64,000 bases of DNA from Geodermatophilaceae bacterium NBWT11 (GTDB taxonomy: Bacteria > Actinomycetota > Actinomycetes > Mycobacteriales > Geodermatophilaceae). Every line of letters starts with the position of its first letter. Position 1 is the stretch's first letter. Made by a program: the position numbers and the translations under genes. Where the stretch lies: positions 1,860,001-1,924,000 of the forward strand of contig CP043652.1 in assembly GCA_014218215.1 (NCBI GenBank), in the 5' to 3' direction. This document shows, in pieces, positions 49,624 through 57,701 of the stretch. Under the pieces are notes generated by a model. The model was not told the DNA's origin, made no database searches, and saw only the letters and a program-made list of their open reading frames with translations.

Positions 49624-49827
49624 CTACATCGCCAGGTTGCCGCCGATGGCGCCGCCGGCGAGGTGGCCCAGCAGGGTCTGCTGGTCGAGTCCGATCCCGG
49701 CGAGGGCGTCGCCGTCCCGGTCGGTGTCCAGCGTGTCGGGGAGCCCGGCGGCGTCCAGCCGGTCGGCGGTGTCGTTGTCGCCCTGGGTGTGCAGCAGCTG
49801 GCTGAGCTTGGTGCGGTCGATCTCCAC
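49624..49827 (-). CDS. Small hypothetical protein
   Basis: 67 residues from GTG 49827 (a GTG at 49845 is possible; a GGGGGG run lies just upstream of 49827). The sequence EIDRTKLSQLLHTQGDNDTADRLDAAGLPDTLDTDRDGDALAGIGLDQQTLLGHL has an EF-hand-like acidic loop (DTDRDGDAL). Function unknown. Confidence 0.55.
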   Translation of the reverse strand: MEIDRTKLSQLLHTQGDNDTADRLDAAGLPDTLDTDRDGDALAGIGLDQQTLLGHLAGGAIGGNLAM

Positions 49828-49923
49828 GGGAGCCCCCCTCGTCACGCGGCGACGACCGGTCGGCCGGCGTCCACGGCCGAGGTGGTGCCCGTCACACCCG
49901 GGGGTAAACGGGGTTGTCGCTGA

Positions 49924-50124
49924 TCACGCCACCCGGGAGCGCTTGACCAGGAAGCCGCCGACGCCGGCGGCGATGAGCGCGACGACGAGCTGGGCGATGC
50001 CGACGGCGCTGCGGTCGCTGCCGAACCAGGTGGGGCTGGAGAGCGCCAGCACGACTGCGACCCCGAGCAGGAAGTACCCGATCAGGCGCTCACGACGGGC
50101 GTTCCGGGTGGGTGGGGTCGTCAT
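49924..50124 (-). CDS. Small membrane protein
   Basis: 66 residues with two membrane helices: IGYFLLGVAVVLALSS and VGIAQLVVALIAAGVGGFLV. A positively charged N-terminus (RNARRERL) and tail (KRSRVA) suggest both ends in the cytoplasm. No family recognised. Confidence 0.65.
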   Translation of the reverse strand: MTTPPTRNARRERLIGYFLLGVAVVLALSSPTWFGSDRSAVGIAQLVVALIAAGVGGFLVKRSRVA

Positions 50125-50136
50125 GGCCCCACCTTA

Positions 50137-50176
50137 TGGAGTGCCACGGACGCGGGGACCGCGCCGTGGCACTCCA
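50137..50176. terminator. Terminator-like hairpin downstream of xylA
   Basis: TGGAGTGCCACGG and CCGTGGCACTCCA are 13-bp exact arms with a 14-base loop, just past the xylA stop (minus strand). It also lies just upstream of the small membrane gene and so separates the two. Confidence 0.75.
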
Positions 50177-50184
50177 CAAGACGG

Positions 50185-51330
50185 TCAGCGGACGCCGAGG
50201 AGGTGGTCCATGGCGAGCTGGTCCAGGCGCTCGAAGTGGCAGCCGCGGGCGGCCATCGCCTCGACGTCGAAGGACTCCGCGCGGACGGTCGCCAGGGTCT
50301 CCCCCGCGGCCAGCGTGGACTGCGACAGCTCGGCGACGCGGGAGGCGGCCAGTGCCTCCTGCACCTCGGGGTCGGCCCGGAACGCCGCGGCCTTCTCCTT
50401 CAGCGCGAGGTAGTTGGCCATGCAGCCGCGGGCGGACTCCCAGACGCCGTCGGCGTCCTCGGTGCGCGGGGGCTTGAAGTCGAAGTGCAGGTAGCCGTCG
50501 TAGCCACCCTGCTCCAGGGCGTCGACGGTCCAGAACGCCCCGCGCAGGTTGCCCGCGCCGAAGCGCAGGTCCTGGTCGTAGCGCGGGCCGTGCTGGCCGT
50601 TGAGGTCGACGTGGAAGAGCTTGCCGTGCCACATGGCCTGGCTGATGCCGGCAGCGAAGTTCAGCCCGGCCATCTCCTCGTGCCCGACCTCGGGGTTGAG
50701 CCCGACCATCTCGCTGTGGTCCAGCTCGTTGATCAGCGCCAGGGCGTGGCCGATCGTGGGCAGCAGGATGTCCCCGCGGGGCTCGTTCGGCTTGGGCTCG
50801 ATCGCGAAGCGCATGTCGTAGCCCTGCTCGATCGCGTACGCGCAGAGGGTGTCCATGCCCTCCTTGTAGCGCTCGAGGGCGGCGCCGATGTCCTTGGCGG
50901 CTCCGGACTCGGCGCCCTCGCGGCCACCCCAGAACACGTAGGTGGTGGCACCCAGCTCGGCGGCCAGGTCGATGTTGCGGGCGGCCTTGGCCAGGGCGTA
51001 GCGACGGACCTCTCGGTCGTTGCTGGTGAAGGCGCCGTCCTTGAACACGGCGTGCCCGAACAGGTTCGTGGTGGCCATCTCCACGCCCATGCCGGTCTCG
51101 GTCAGGGCGTCCTTGAAGCGGGCCAGCACCGCGTCGCGGGTCGCGTCGTCGGGCACCAGGTCGTCGTCGTGGAAGGTGACGGCGGCGGCGCCGAGCTCGG
51201 CGAGGCGGTGCACGGCCTCGACCGGGTCCATCGGCGGGCGGACGGCGCCACCGAAGACGTCGACGCCCTGCCAGCCGACGGTCCACAGACCGAAGGAGAA
51301 GCGGTCGGCGGGGGTGGGGGTGCGGGTCAT
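50185..51330 (-). CDS. xylA: Xylose isomerase
   Basis: 381 residues from ATG 51330, the usual length for actinobacterial XylA (about 388). [11 protein letters not shown] holds the catalytic His; [20 protein letters not shown] and [11 protein letters not shown] carry the Glu/Asp/His ligands of the two metals. It converts D-xylose to D-xylulose, the substrate for XylB encoded at 52622. The start overlaps the end of the ROK regulator gene by 4 bases, so regulator and isomerase form one operon. Confidence 0.96.
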   Translation of the reverse strand: MTRTPTPADRFSFGLWTVGWQGVDVFGGAVRPPMDPVEAVHRLAELGAAAVTFHDDDLVPDDATRDAVLARFKDALTETGMGVEMATTNLFGHAVFKDGAFTSNDREVRRYALAKAARNIDLAAELGATTYVFWGGREGAESGAAKDIGAALERYKEGMDTLCAYAIEQGYDMRFAIEPKPNEPRGDILLPTIGHALALINELDHSEMVGLNPEVGHEEMAGLNFAAGISQAMWHGKLFHVDLNGQHGPRYDQDLRFGAGNLRGAFWTVDALEQGGYDGYLHFDFKPPRTEDADGVWESARGCMANYLALKEKAAAFRADPEVQEALAASRVAELSQSTLAAGETLATVRAESFDVEAMAARGCHFERLDQLAMDHLLGVR

Positions 51331-52523
51331 GCGTGGGCCTCCTGGGCTGTGCGGACGGGGACGGTCGTGGGATCGGAGAACACCGGCTGCAGCGCGACGT
51401 GCGCGCCACCCCGGACGGCGGCGGTGAAGCCGAGCGTGGACAGCGCCACCCGGGAGGGCCCGGGCACGCGCTGGGCCAGCGCGGCGGTCAGGGGCTCGAG
51501 CAGGAACTCGCCGAGGACGGCGAAGTACCCCCCGAGGACGACGACGGCCGGGTCGAGCAGGGCGACCAGCACGGCCGCGCCCACCCCGAGCCCGGTGCCG
51601 ATGTCGGCCAGCGCCGCGAGCGTGCGGGCGTCGCCGGCCCGGGCGCGGGCGAGCAGCTCGGCGAGGCGGTCCTCGAGGTCGCGGCCGGCGTCGCGCAGCG
51701 GGTCGCCGGGGTCGGCGGCGGCGCGCAGCAGCGCGGCCAGGCCGACGACGGTCTCCCAGCACCCGGTCCGGCCGCAGCCGCAGGGCGCGTCGCCGGGGGT
51801 GAGCGCGAGGTGGCCGACCTCGCCGGCCAGTCCGGTGGACCCGCGCAGCAGCCGCCCGCCGGTCACCACGCCACCGCCGACGCCGACCTCACCGGTCAGG
51901 TAGACCAGGTCGGGCACCCCGGCGTGCGGGCCGACGGCGGTCTCGGCCAGTGCGGACAGGTCGGCGTCGTTGGCGACGGTGACCGGCAGCTCCCACGCAG
52001 CGAACCCGGCGGCGACGTCCACGCCGACCCACCGGGGCAGGTTGGGGGCCGCCGCCACGACGGTGCCCTGCACCTGGCCGGGGACGGCGACGGTGATCCC
52101 GACCGCGGTCGCGTCCTGGTCCGCCTGTGCCTCGGCCACCATCGCCGAGGCCCGGGCCAGCACGTCGGCGGGGTCCAGGGCCGGGACGTCGAGGGCCAGC
52201 CGGCTCTGCCAGCGGACGGCGCCGGTCGGGTCGAGGGCCAGGACGGCGAGGTAGTCCACGTTGACCTCGACGCCGAGGCCGCAGACCCCGCGCCCGTCGA
52301 GCTCCACGAGCATGCCGGGCCGCCCGACCGAGCCCGGACGCTGCAGCTCGCCCTCCGCGGCCAGCCCGCGCTCGACCAGCTCGCCGACCAGGCTGGAGAC
52401 GGTGGCCTTGGTCAGCCCGGTCTCGGTGGCCAGCCGGGCACGGCTGCGCGGGCCGTCGGCGCGCAGGCGGTCGAGCACGGCGGCGAGGTTGGCGCGGCGC
52501 ACCTGTCCCTGCGTCTGCACCAC
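51327..52523 (-). CDS. ROK family regulator (XylR-type)
   Basis: 398 residues from GTG 52523, which has CCAGGGGG upstream; the frame extends to TTG 52607 with an ATG at 52562, but those lie in the divergent promoter. N-terminal winged [51 protein letters not shown]. The ROK sugar-kinase-like part shows the zinc motif [10 protein letters not shown] and [13 protein letters not shown]. Such regulators repress xylose genes until sugar binds. It is in an operon with xylA and divergent from xylB. Confidence 0.9.
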   Translation of the reverse strand: MVQTQGQVRRANLAAVLDRLRADGPRSRARLATETGLTKATVSSLVGELVERGLAAEGELQRPGSVGRPGMLVELDGRGVCGLGVEVNVDYLAVLALDPTGAVRWQSRLALDVPALDPADVLARASAMVAEAQADQDATAVGITVAVPGQVQGTVVAAAPNLPRWVGVDVAAGFAAWELPVTVANDADLSALAETAVGPHAGVPDLVYLTGEVGVGGGVVTGGRLLRGSTGLAGEVGHLALTPGDAPCGCGRTGCWETVVGLAALLRAAADPGDPLRDAGRDLEDRLAELLARARAGDARTLAALADIGTGLGVGAAVLVALLDPAVVVLGGYFAVLGEFLLEPLTAALAQRVPGPSRVALSTLGFTAAVRGGAHVALQPVFSDPTTVPVRTAQEAHA

Positions 52524-52536
52524 ACCCCCTGGCCCA

Positions 52537-52550
52537 GGAACCGCGGTTCC
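52537..52550. promoter_or_regulatory. Candidate ROK operator in the xylR-xylA / xylB promoter region
   Basis: GGAACCGCGGTTCC, a perfect 14-bp palindrome, 14 bases upstream of the ROK start. It could be the binding site of the ROK regulator and control itself and xylB. Confidence 0.5.
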
Positions 52551-52621
52551 CGGGATCGCCATTCGTTCGGTCGCTGCACTATTGTCTGCGTCACGCTCGT
52601 CCGTCAACCCAGGAGGTCCCC

Positions 52622-54007
52622 GTGCCGCTCGTCGCCGGCGTCGACAGCTCGACCCAGGCCTGCAAGGTCGTCGTCCGCGACGCCGACACCGGGGACCTGG
52701 TGCGCGAGGGCCGGGCGGCCCACCCCGCCGGCACCGAGGTCGACCCGCGGGCCTGGGAGACGGCGCTGCACGAGGCGCTGGCCGCAGCGGGCGGACTGGA
52801 CGACGTCGAGGCGCTGAGCGTGGGCGGGCAGCAGCACGGGATGGTCTGCCTGGACGAGACCGGTGAGGTGGTCCGCCCGGCCCTGCTGTGGAACGACGTC
52901 CGCTCCGCCGACGCCGCGGCCGACCTGGTCACCGAGCTGGACGGCGGCCAGGCCTGGGCCGACGCCGTCGGCGTGGTCCCGGTGGCCTCGTTCACGGTGA
53001 GCAAGCTGCGCTGGCTGGCCGACGCCGAGCCCGCGAACGCCGACCGCACGGCCGCCGTCTGCCTGCCCCACGACTGGCTGACCTGGCGGCTGGCCGGCGC
53101 GGCCGGGCTGGAGACGCTCACCACCGACCGCTCGGACGCCAGCGGCACCGGGTACTGGTCGGCGGCGACGGGGGAGTACCGCACCGACCTGCTGGCCCGG
53201 GCGCTGCGCGGGCGGACGCCGGTGCTGCCGCGGGTGGCCGGCCCGGCCGAGGTGGTCGGCCGGCACGGGGGAGTGGCCCTGGGCGCCGGGGCCGGGGACA
53301 ACGCGGCCGCGGCGCTGGGCCTGGGCGCCCGCGCGGGCGACGTCGTCGTCTCGATCGGGACGTCGGGGGTGGTCTCGGCGGTGTCCGACGCCGCGGCGGC
53401 CGACCCCAGCGGCATCGTGGCCGGGTTCGCCGACGCGACCGGCCGGCACTTGCCGCTGGTCTGCACGCTGAACGCGGCCCGGGTGCTGGACGCTGCGGCC
53501 GCGATGCTGCGCGTGTCGCTGGACGAGCTCGCCGAGCTGGCGCTGCAGGCCCCGGCCGGCGCCGATGGCCTGGTGCTGGTGCCCTACCTGGAGGGGGAGC
53601 GGACGCCGGACCTGCCGCACGCCACCGGCTCGGTGCACGGTCTGACGCTGCGCACCTCGACCCCGGCGCACTGGGCGCGGGCCGCCGTGGAGGGCCTGCT
53701 CTGCGGACTCGCCGACGGGATCGAGGCACTGGCCGGTCAGGGCGCGGCGGTGGAGCGGGTGCTGCTGGTCGGTGGGGGAGCGCGCTCCCGGGCGGTGCAG
53801 GAGATCGCCCCCGCGGTGTTCGGCCGGCCGGTGCTCGTGCCCGAGCCGGGGGAGGCCGTCGCCGACGGCGCCGCCCGGCAGGCCGCGTGGGCGCTGACCG
53901 GGCAGCTCCCCGACTGGGCCGCCGCCGGGACCCGGCTGGTCGAGGCCGAGCCGACGCCGGCGGTGCGGGAGCGCTACGCGCAGGTGCGGGGCCGCACCGA
54001 CCGGTGA
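52622..54007 (+). CDS. xylB: Xylulokinase
   Basis: 461 residues from GTG 52622 with AGGAGG at ideal spacing. FGGY-family kinase: [51 protein letters not shown] (Asp base follows), [13 protein letters not shown] and [13 protein letters not shown] in the second domain, with [17 protein letters not shown] late. It phosphorylates D-xylulose to xylulose 5-phosphate. A hairpin overlaps its stop. Confidence 0.94.
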   Translation: MPLVAGVDSSTQACKVVVRDADTGDLVREGRAAHPAGTEVDPRAWETALHEALAAAGGLDDVEALSVGGQQHGMVCLDETGEVVRPALLWNDVRSADAAADLVTELDGGQAWADAVGVVPVASFTVSKLRWLADAEPANADRTAAVCLPHDWLTWRLAGAAGLETLTTDRSDASGTGYWSAATGEYRTDLLARALRGRTPVLPRVAGPAEVVGRHGGVALGAGAGDNAAAALGLGARAGDVVVSIGTSGVVSAVSDAAAADPSGIVAGFADATGRHLPLVCTLNAARVLDAAAAMLRVSLDELAELALQAPAGADGLVLVPYLEGERTPDLPHATGSVHGLTLRTSTPAHWARAAVEGLLCGLADGIEALAGQGAAVERVLLVGGGARSRAVQEIAPAVFGRPVLVPEPGEAVADGAARQAAWALTGQLPDWAAAGTRLVEAEPTPAVRERYAQVRGRTDR

Positions 54008-54027
54008 GCGCCCCCCGCCGGGCGCTC
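54006..54027. terminator. Bidirectional terminator between xylB and the aldehyde dehydrogenase
   Basis: GAGCGCCC, 6-base loop, GGGCGCTC. The stem overlaps the xylB stop and reaches the end of the convergent aldehyde dehydrogenase gene, so it can serve both. Confidence 0.65.
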
Positions 54028-55594
54028 AGATCGAGGCGGGGTACCGGGAGTGCTCCGGGAAGTTGCCGTAGAGGAGCTCGTTCTCCGGGCCCTGGGTGAC
54101 GGCCTGGACCAGCAGCTCGCCGCCGACGAAGCAACCCAGCCAGGAGGCACCGCGGCCGCCGAACGCCTCCTGGCGGTCGCCGCGGGAGCGGGGCTTGTTG
54201 ATGCCGATCTTGAACGCCTGCACCTCGCGGGCCAGGCGGCGGGCGAGGGTCTCGTCGTCGCAGGCGATCGAGGCGACCAGCGCACCGTTGGAGGCGTTCA
54301 TCTGGGCCAGCAGCTCGGCCTCGCTGTCGACCACGACGATGGTGTCCACCGGCCCGAAGGGCTCGGAGTGCATCAGCGCGCTCGCGCCGCCGGGGGACAG
54401 CAGCGCCGCGGGAGCCACGTAGGCCGAGGTGTCCTGGCCGGTGATGAACCGGCCGTCGGCCAGGGACCCTCGCCAGAGCGGGACGGCGCCCCGGTGCAGG
54501 CTGTCTGCGACCCGGTCGCGCAGCTCGGTGGCCTTGCCGGCGCTGATCACCGGGCCGAAGTCCAGCACCGGCAGCTCGTCGTCGTCGTGCTCCACGGCCA
54601 GCGGGTGCCCGAACCGCAGCGACTGCACGACCGGCAGGTAGGTGGCCAGGAACCGGTCGACGAGCTCGCGCTGGACGACGTAGCGCGGGTAGGCGGTGCA
54701 GCGCTGCTTGCCGTACTCGAAGCCCTTCTTCAGGTGCGCGGCGAGGCCGTCCCAGTCGGAGAACTCCCAGATGCCCCAGGCGTTGAGCCCCTCCTGCTCG
54801 AGCATGTGCCGCTTGCCGGTGTCCAACAGCCCCGCGGCCACCTTGCCGCCGTTCGACCGGCCGCCGACGAAGGCCAGCGCACCGATCTCCGGGGAGCGCA
54901 CGAGCACGCTGGACAGCTCGGCGCCGCCGCCGGACAGCAGCGTGACCGGCAGGCCCTCGCGGGCCATCAGCGCGTGGGCGAGGGTCAGGCAGGTCGCCCC
55001 GCCCTGGGACGGGGTCTTCGCGATGACCGCGTTGCCCGCCAGCAGCTGCACCAGCTCCGCGTGCACCAGCACCGACATCGGGTAGTTCCAGCTCGCGATG
55101 TTGGAGACCGGGCCGTCCAGCGGGGTGCGGTCGCCGAGCATCGCGTCGATCTCCTCGACGTACCAGCGGACGCCGTCCAGGGCCCGGTCGACGTCGGCGC
55201 AGGCCAGCTTCCACGGCTTGCCGATCTCCCAGGCCAGCAGCAGCGCCAGGTCGTCCCGGGCGTCGGCCATCGCCTCCACCGCCGCGGTGACCCGCGCCTT
55301 CCGCTCCGCCACGGGGGTCTGCGCCCACTCCCGGTGCGCGGCGGCCGAGGCGAGCACCGCGTGCTGGGCCTCACCGGCCGACACCCGGGGCAACCCGGTC
55401 AGCCGCGACCCGTCGACCGGGGACAGCAGCGGCTCGGGGTCCCCGATCGGCCGCCACGTGCCGTCCACCAGGTTGTGCAGCCGGTCGGCACCGAAGGCCT
55501 CGGGCGTGCGGGCGGCGGCGCGGCCCAGGACCGAGGACCACTCCGTCCCGGGCTTGACGTGCAGGGAGGTGGGCCGCGACGTCGGGGCTGTCAT
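54026..55594 (-). CDS. Aldehyde dehydrogenase family protein
   Basis: 522 residues from ATG 55594. Features: the Asn of SNIASWNYPMSV, the cofactor-binding FVGGRSNGGKV, the Glu of MLEQEGLNAWG, and the catalytic Cys in YGKQRCTAYPRY; then SEPFGPVDTIVVVD. All catalytic residues are in place. It oxidises an aldehyde to an acid with NAD(P)+. It is longer than usual by an N-terminal extension of about 40 residues. Divergent from the alditol oxidase-like gene, whose aldehyde products it might process (an inference). Confidence 0.9.
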   Translation of the reverse strand: MTAPTSRPTSLHVKPGTEWSSVLGRAAARTPEAFGADRLHNLVDGTWRPIGDPEPLLSPVDGSRLTGLPRVSAGEAQHAVLASAAAHREWAQTPVAERKARVTAAVEAMADARDDLALLLAWEIGKPWKLACADVDRALDGVRWYVEEIDAMLGDRTPLDGPVSNIASWNYPMSVLVHAELVQLLAGNAVIAKTPSQGGATCLTLAHALMAREGLPVTLLSGGGAELSSVLVRSPEIGALAFVGGRSNGGKVAAGLLDTGKRHMLEQEGLNAWGIWEFSDWDGLAAHLKKGFEYGKQRCTAYPRYVVQRELVDRFLATYLPVVQSLRFGHPLAVEHDDDELPVLDFGPVISAGKATELRDRVADSLHRGAVPLWRGSLADGRFITGQDTSAYVAPAALLSPGGASALMHSEPFGPVDTIVVVDSEAELLAQMNASNGALVASIACDDETLARRLAREVQAFKIGINKPRSRGDRQEAFGGRGASWLGCFVGGELLVQAVTQGPENELLYGNFPEHSRYPASI

Positions 55595-55658
55595 GGGCGC
55601 ACCCTGCCAGTCCGACGCCGTCGGACACCAGGGCGACCCCTCGCCTACCGTCGGTGCC

Positions 55659-56891
55659 GTGGAGACCGACTGGGCAGGCACGTACGTCTTCCGGGCCCCG
55701 GTGGTCCGGCCCACCGACGTCGAGGCGGTGCGGACGGCGGTCCGGGAGGCCACCCACGTGCGCGCGCTGGGCACCCGGCACACGTTCAACGGCCTGGCCG
55801 AGAGCCCGGGCGTCCTGCTGGACCTGACGGCGCTGCCCGACGACGTGCAGGTCCGTGACGACGGCACCGTCTCGGTCACCGCCGAAACGACGTACGGCGC
55901 GCTGGCCCGCGAGCTGCACAGGCACGGCCGGGGCCTGCACAACCTGGGCTCGCTGCCGCACATCTCGGTGGGCGGGGCGGTGGCCACCGGCACGCACGGG
56001 TCGGGGGACGCCCTCGGCGTGCTGGCCACCGCCGTGCGGGAGGTCGAGCTGGTGGACGCCGACGGCGAGCTGCGCACGGTCCGCCGGGACGACGCCGACG
56101 GCGCCGGCCTGCTGGTCGCGCTGGGCTCGGTGGGCGTCGTCGTCCGGCTCGTGCTGGAGACCCAGCCGACCTACGAGGTGCGCCAGGACGTCTACCGCGA
56201 CCTGTCGCTGGCCGCGGTGGTCGAGGACCCGGCGGCGGTGACCGGTGCGGGCACCAGCGTCAGCGTCTTCACCCGCTGGGACGGCCGGGCCGACGCGTGG
56301 GTGAAGACCCGGCTGCCCGCGGACGTCCCCGACACCCTGCTCGGCGCCCGGCGCGACCCGGTCTCCCGGGACGGCATCACCGACGAGATCCAGGGCAACG
56401 TGACCGAGCAGGGCGGTGCACCGGGGCCGTGGCACGAGCGGCTGCCGCACTTCCGGCACGACGCCACGCCCAGCAACGGCGACGAGATCCAGTCCGAGTT
56501 CTTCGTCGACCGGGCCGACGCGGGCGCCGCGATCGCCGCCGTCGCCGCGCTCGGCGACCGGATCCGCGAGCACCTGGTGGTCAGCGAGCTGCGCACCGTC
56601 GCCGGCGACGAGCTGTGGCTGTCCGCCGCGCACGGCCGGGACTCCCTGGCGGTGCACTTCACCTGGCGCAAGACGGCGGCCGCCCGGGACGACGCGCTGC
56701 CGCTGGTCGAAGACGCGCTGCGCGAGTTCCGGGCCCGCCCGCACTGGGGCAAGGCGCACCACCTGGGCGCGGCCGAGCTGGAGCGGGTGGTGCCGCGGCT
56801 GGCCGAGGCCCGTGCGCTGTTCGACCGGTGGGACCCCCGCGGGGTGTTCAGCTCACCCGGACTGGTCGGGCTGGGCGTCAGGTCGTCATGA
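55659..56891 (+). CDS. Alditol oxidase-like FAD-linked oxidase (AldO/xylitol oxidase family)
   Basis: 410 residues from GTG 55659. Near-complete similarity, from memory, to Streptomyces AldO: GTRHTFNGLAESPGVLL places His41 as the FAD attachment residue; LPHISVGGAVATGTHGSGD is the PP-loop; SELRTVAGDELWLSAAHGRDSLAVHFTW contains the Glu/Arg pair, and RPHWGKAHHL the Lys of the active site. AldO oxidises the terminal CH2OH of xylitol, sorbitol and similar polyols with O2 to the aldose and H2O2. It adjoins xylose genes and a PTS EIIB gene, so polyol catabolism is likely. Confidence 0.9.
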   Translation: METDWAGTYVFRAPVVRPTDVEAVRTAVREATHVRALGTRHTFNGLAESPGVLLDLTALPDDVQVRDDGTVSVTAETTYGALARELHRHGRGLHNLGSLPHISVGGAVATGTHGSGDALGVLATAVREVELVDADGELRTVRRDDADGAGLLVALGSVGVVVRLVLETQPTYEVRQDVYRDLSLAAVVEDPAAVTGAGTSVSVFTRWDGRADAWVKTRLPADVPDTLLGARRDPVSRDGITDEIQGNVTEQGGAPGPWHERLPHFRHDATPSNGDEIQSEFFVDRADAGAAIAAVAALGDRIREHLVVSELRTVAGDELWLSAAHGRDSLAVHFTWRKTAAARDDALPLVEDALREFRARPHWGKAHHLGAAELERVVPRLAEARALFDRWDPRGVFSSPGLVGLGVRSS

Positions 56892-56900
56892 CGACCGGGT

Positions 56901-56918
56901 AGTGTGAGCGTTAACACT
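56901..56918. promoter_or_regulatory. Candidate LacI-type operator ahead of the PTS EIIB gene
   Basis: AGTGTGAGCGTTAACACT has inverted AGTGT/ACACT ends around a core like LacI/GalR sites. It is 28 bases before the EIIB ATG. The regulator is not in view. Confidence 0.45.
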
Positions 56919-56946
56919 TTCTTTGATCTTGGAGTTCGCACCCCTC

Positions 56947-57252
56947 ATGCCGAGCATCGACGGCGCCGCCGTCCGCAAGCTGGTCATCGCCTGTGACGCC
57001 GGGATGGCGAGCAGCGTGCTGATGAGCTCCCAGCTGCGCAAGCACCTGTCCCCCCGCGTGGTCGTCTCGCACAGCCCGGTCGATGCCCTGCCGGCCGACG
57101 CCGACGTCGTCCTGACCCACGGCAAGCTCGCCGAGCGCGTCCGGCTGGCCGCCGGCGACCGCCCCGTCGTCGCCTACGACCTGCTCGTCGGCGACCCCGC
57201 GGTCGACGGCCTGGTCCGGGCCATCCGCGAGGGCCAGCAGATCGAGGCCTGA
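56947..57252 (+). CDS. Lone PTS EIIB domain, mannitol type
   Basis: 101 residues from ATG 56947. KLVIACDAGMASSVLMSSQLRKHL is the mannitol-class EIIB P-loop with the phosphorylated Cys16; the rest (HSPVDALPADADVVLTHGKLAERVR) follows that family. In a PTS it takes phosphate from EIIA and gives it to the sugar on EIIC. No EIIA or EIIC gene is in the window. The neighbouring alditol oxidase hints at a polyol substrate. Confidence 0.85.
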   Translation: MPSIDGAAVRKLVIACDAGMASSVLMSSQLRKHLSPRVVVSHSPVDALPADADVVLTHGKLAERVRLAAGDRPVVAYDLLVGDPAVDGLVRAIREGQQIEA

Positions 57253-57259
57253 GCCCCGC

Positions 57260-57571
57260 TCAGTCCGTCCGGTGCCGCCCTGCGGGAGCGGCAGCGGTGT
57301 CCGCCGACCGCGGGGCGGGCACGGCCGGTCGTCCGGCCTGCGCCTCGCGCTGGAGCCAGCGCCACCGGCCGGTGGTGGTCAGGTGCGCGGTCAGTCCCGC
57401 GGCGTCCCGCGCGGCCAGTGCCGCGTCGGTGAGCGCGAACTCCCCGGTCCGTGGCCCCCGGGCGTCCACCCGTCCCGCGGCGCGTGCGGCCAGCCGCCGC
57501 TCCCGGCGGGTGGGCAGGTCGGCCGGGTCGATCGGCCTGGGCAGTCCTGCGTGGTCCTGGTCGGCGGTCAT
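57260..57571 (-). CDS. Hypothetical protein
   Basis: 103 residues, ATG start. Arg/Ala-rich with RRERRLAARAAGR and LTDAALAARDAAGLTAHLTTTGRWRWLQREAQAG. No recognised domain; the tail is Pro/Ala-rich. Its stop is 7 bases from the EIIB stop (convergent). The 130-bp gap to the LCP gene holds nothing I recognise. Confidence 0.55.
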   Translation of the reverse strand: MTADQDHAGLPRPIDPADLPTRRERRLAARAAGRVDARGPRTGEFALTDAALAARDAAGLTAHLTTTGRWRWLQREAQAGRPAVPAPRSADTAAAPAGRHRTD

Positions 57572-57701
57572 CGCGGTCGGTCCTCACGGCTCGGCACCGG
57601 GACGGTGGGGCGTCCCGTCGCGACCGTGGCACAGGTCCCTGCACGGTGCGTGACCGTCCCGGGGGGCCGTCACCAGTGGTGATCGGCCGGCGACGCCGGG
57701 T

